From an uncultured Verrucomicrobiota bacterium (lineage in GTDB: Bacteria > Verrucomicrobiota > Kiritimatiellia > RFP12 > UBA1067), in assembly GCA_946631535.1 (NCBI GenBank), contig CAMPAF010000163.1, positions 1-6,908 on the forward strand: a DNA stretch of 6,908 nt. The letters run 5' to 3'. Position numbers and translations under genes: made by a program. Under the pieces are notes generated by a model. That model was not told the origin of the DNA. It saw only the letters and a list, made by a program, of their open reading frames with translations, and did no database searches. Shown one piece after another: positions 5,864 to 6,908 of this stretch (within the stretch, counting starts at the first letter, position 1; every line of letters starts with the position of its first letter).

Positions 5864-6908
5864 TCACATCTGGAGCTTCGCCGACGCCATCTGGTCGACC
5901 TGCTCCTCGTGGAGCTTCTCGAACTGCGGGAGCGTCTTCACCCACGGCGCGGCCAAGAAGCCCTTCAGGCGCTGGGGCGAGATGTGCTGCCGGGCGAACG
6001 CCACCGTGGACGAGACGCTGTCGTCCACGCTCCAGTTGGACGGCGTGGGCACCTGGTCGAACCCGGCCTTCTCCAGCTCGATGTAGGCGTTCGGCTCGTT
6101 GCATTGGCGATCCCCCCTCAGAGGCCGGTTCAGGTCAAAATTGCGTCCGTAGTACCAGTTCGACTGCAGCACGCTCTTGGGCATGCGGTTGAGGAACTCG
6201 TCCTTCACGTGCCAGATCTTGTCGCTCCAGCACCAGGCGCGCACGCCCCGCTTCTCGACCTCCCTGACGATGAAGAGGAAGTCGTGCCACCACAGCTCGC
6301 CCTGCCGCACGATGGAGATGGAGTGCTTGCGCTGGTGGTTATGCGTCTCCTCGTCGAAGCCGATGTGGAAGTAGCGCGGCGTGTCGAAGATGTCGAGATA
6401 GGACGTTGTAAGGAACACGCGTCCCTCCGTTCCCGGTTCGGCCACGATCTTCACCGCGCCTGCCACGCCGGGCACAGGACTGCCGATGTCGGTGTAGGCG
6501 CTCTGACCGGGGCCGGAAGCGGAATAGGACGTGTAAACGGTCGCCTTGGTGGATATCGTCACGCGCACGTTTTCGTTCTTGCGCCCGCCACCGATCACCG
6601 CAGCGCCGAAGTCGCCGTTTATCCCCTGGCCGGTCGTCGCCCTCACGGTGCCGCCGTTGATCTCTATCTCGATTGCGGGCGTAAGGCCGTCCGCGGTTTC
6701 GTGCCCGCTGCCGATCGCGGCGCCGCCGCTGCTGCCGCTCGTGGCCGTCACCGTGCCGCCGTTGATGGTAATCTTGCCCACCGACGGGATGCCCGTCCAC
6801 TGGTGGTTCGCCGATCCGCCGATCGCCGCGCAGTGCGCGCCGCTTGCCAGATTCGCGGTCACGACGCCGCCATTGATCGTGATCGTGCCGCAGCTTCCCC
6901 ACGCGCCG
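5864..6908 (-). CDS. INGG-repeat protein fused to a C-terminal half GH20-like domain, 5' truncated
   Basis: The gene enters from the right edge in an open frame with 347 visible codons; the GTG at 6862 is not taken as the start because the same repeat pattern continues upstream. Numbering from the first complete codon, residues 7-125 carry glycine-rich beta repeats: ITINGG at 9, ITINGG at 46, IEINGG at 81 and a degenerate VTIS at 116. Asn spacing is 37 and 35, with GAAIGSG-like links. From about residue 168 to the end the sequence resembles the second half of a GH20-type barrel: RYFHIGFDEE (about 178-187) with an Asp-Glu pair like the catalytic pair of beta-N-acetylhexosaminidases, AWCWSD (224-229), SNWYYG (249-254) and PSNW (289-292). 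The first half of such a barrel is missing before the fusion point. It may be exported, but the signal region is not visible. Whether it is an active enzyme, a remodelled binding protein or a chimera is uncertain. Confidence 0.72.
   Translation of the reverse strand, partial: GAWGSCGTITINGGVVTANLASGAHCAAIGGSANHQWTGIPSVGKITINGGTVTATSGSSGGAAIGSGHETADGLTPAIEIEINGGTVRATTGQGINGDFGAAVIGGGRKNENVRVTISTKATVYTSYSASGPGQSAYTDIGSPVPGVAGAVKIVAEPGTEGRVFLTTSYLDIFDTPRYFHIGFDEETHNHQRKHSISIVRQGELWWHDFLFIVREVEKRGVRAWCWSDKIWHVKDEFLNRMPKSVLQSNWYYGRNFDLNRPLRGDRQCNEPNAYIELEKAGFDQVPTPSNWSVDDSVSSTVAFARQHISPQRLKGFLAAPWVKTLPQFEKLHEEQVDQMASAKLQM

Noticed and set aside
2872..6192. Very long open frame on the plus strand (1106 codons) and a similar one at 110-1774
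   Set aside because: They lie antisense to well-supported genes, encode Arg/His/Ala-rich sequence without domains, cross the intergenic hairpins and promoter, and are explained by GC-rich third positions of the minus-strand genes.

Overview
The window is GC-rich and every supported gene is on the minus strand, so the genes are described from high to low coordinates. The content suggests a Verrucomicrobiota-type bacterium, perhaps Kiritimatiellae or Lentisphaeria. The reasons are large secreted proteins with autotransporter-associated strand repeats, a secreted FAD-dependent oxidoreductase, a GH20-like protein and hairpin-rich intergenic repeats. That placement is inferred from gene style; no rRNA or marker gene is present.

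Layout in transcription order: (1) 6908-5864, the 3' part of a gene joining INGG-type beta-repeats to the second half of a GH20-like glycoside hydrolase barrel; its start lies outside the window. (2) 5863-5608, a 256-base intergenic region with two small GC-rich hairpins sharing a GGGAGGGCCGC lead, a good sigma70-type promoter with an extended -10, and a 73-bp hairpin built of GGACAAA-like heptads. (3) 5607-2932, an 891-residue secreted beta-strand-repeat protein. (4) 2931-2813, a 119-base gap with a second copy of the heptad hairpin at exactly the same distance from the next start codon. (5) 2812-131, an 893-residue paralogue of the previous protein. (6) 116-1, the first 38 codons of a secreted FAD-dependent oxidoreductase, 14 bases after the paralogue's stop.

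The two paralogues and the oxidoreductase look like one operon driven from about 5724, since the gaps between them have no obvious promoter. The paralogues share near-identical first and last parts with a diverged middle. All three signal peptides look copied from one module. The most distinctive feature is the pair of 73-bp leader hairpins. They are 68/73 identical, both end 26 bases before a start codon, and both are crossed by an open frame whose TGA overlaps the downstream ATG as ATGA. This could be a translational-coupling or mRNA-stability device, or a mobile hairpin repeat carried along by gene duplication; the sequence alone does not decide. No RNA gene, CRISPR array, insertion sequence or transposase was seen.
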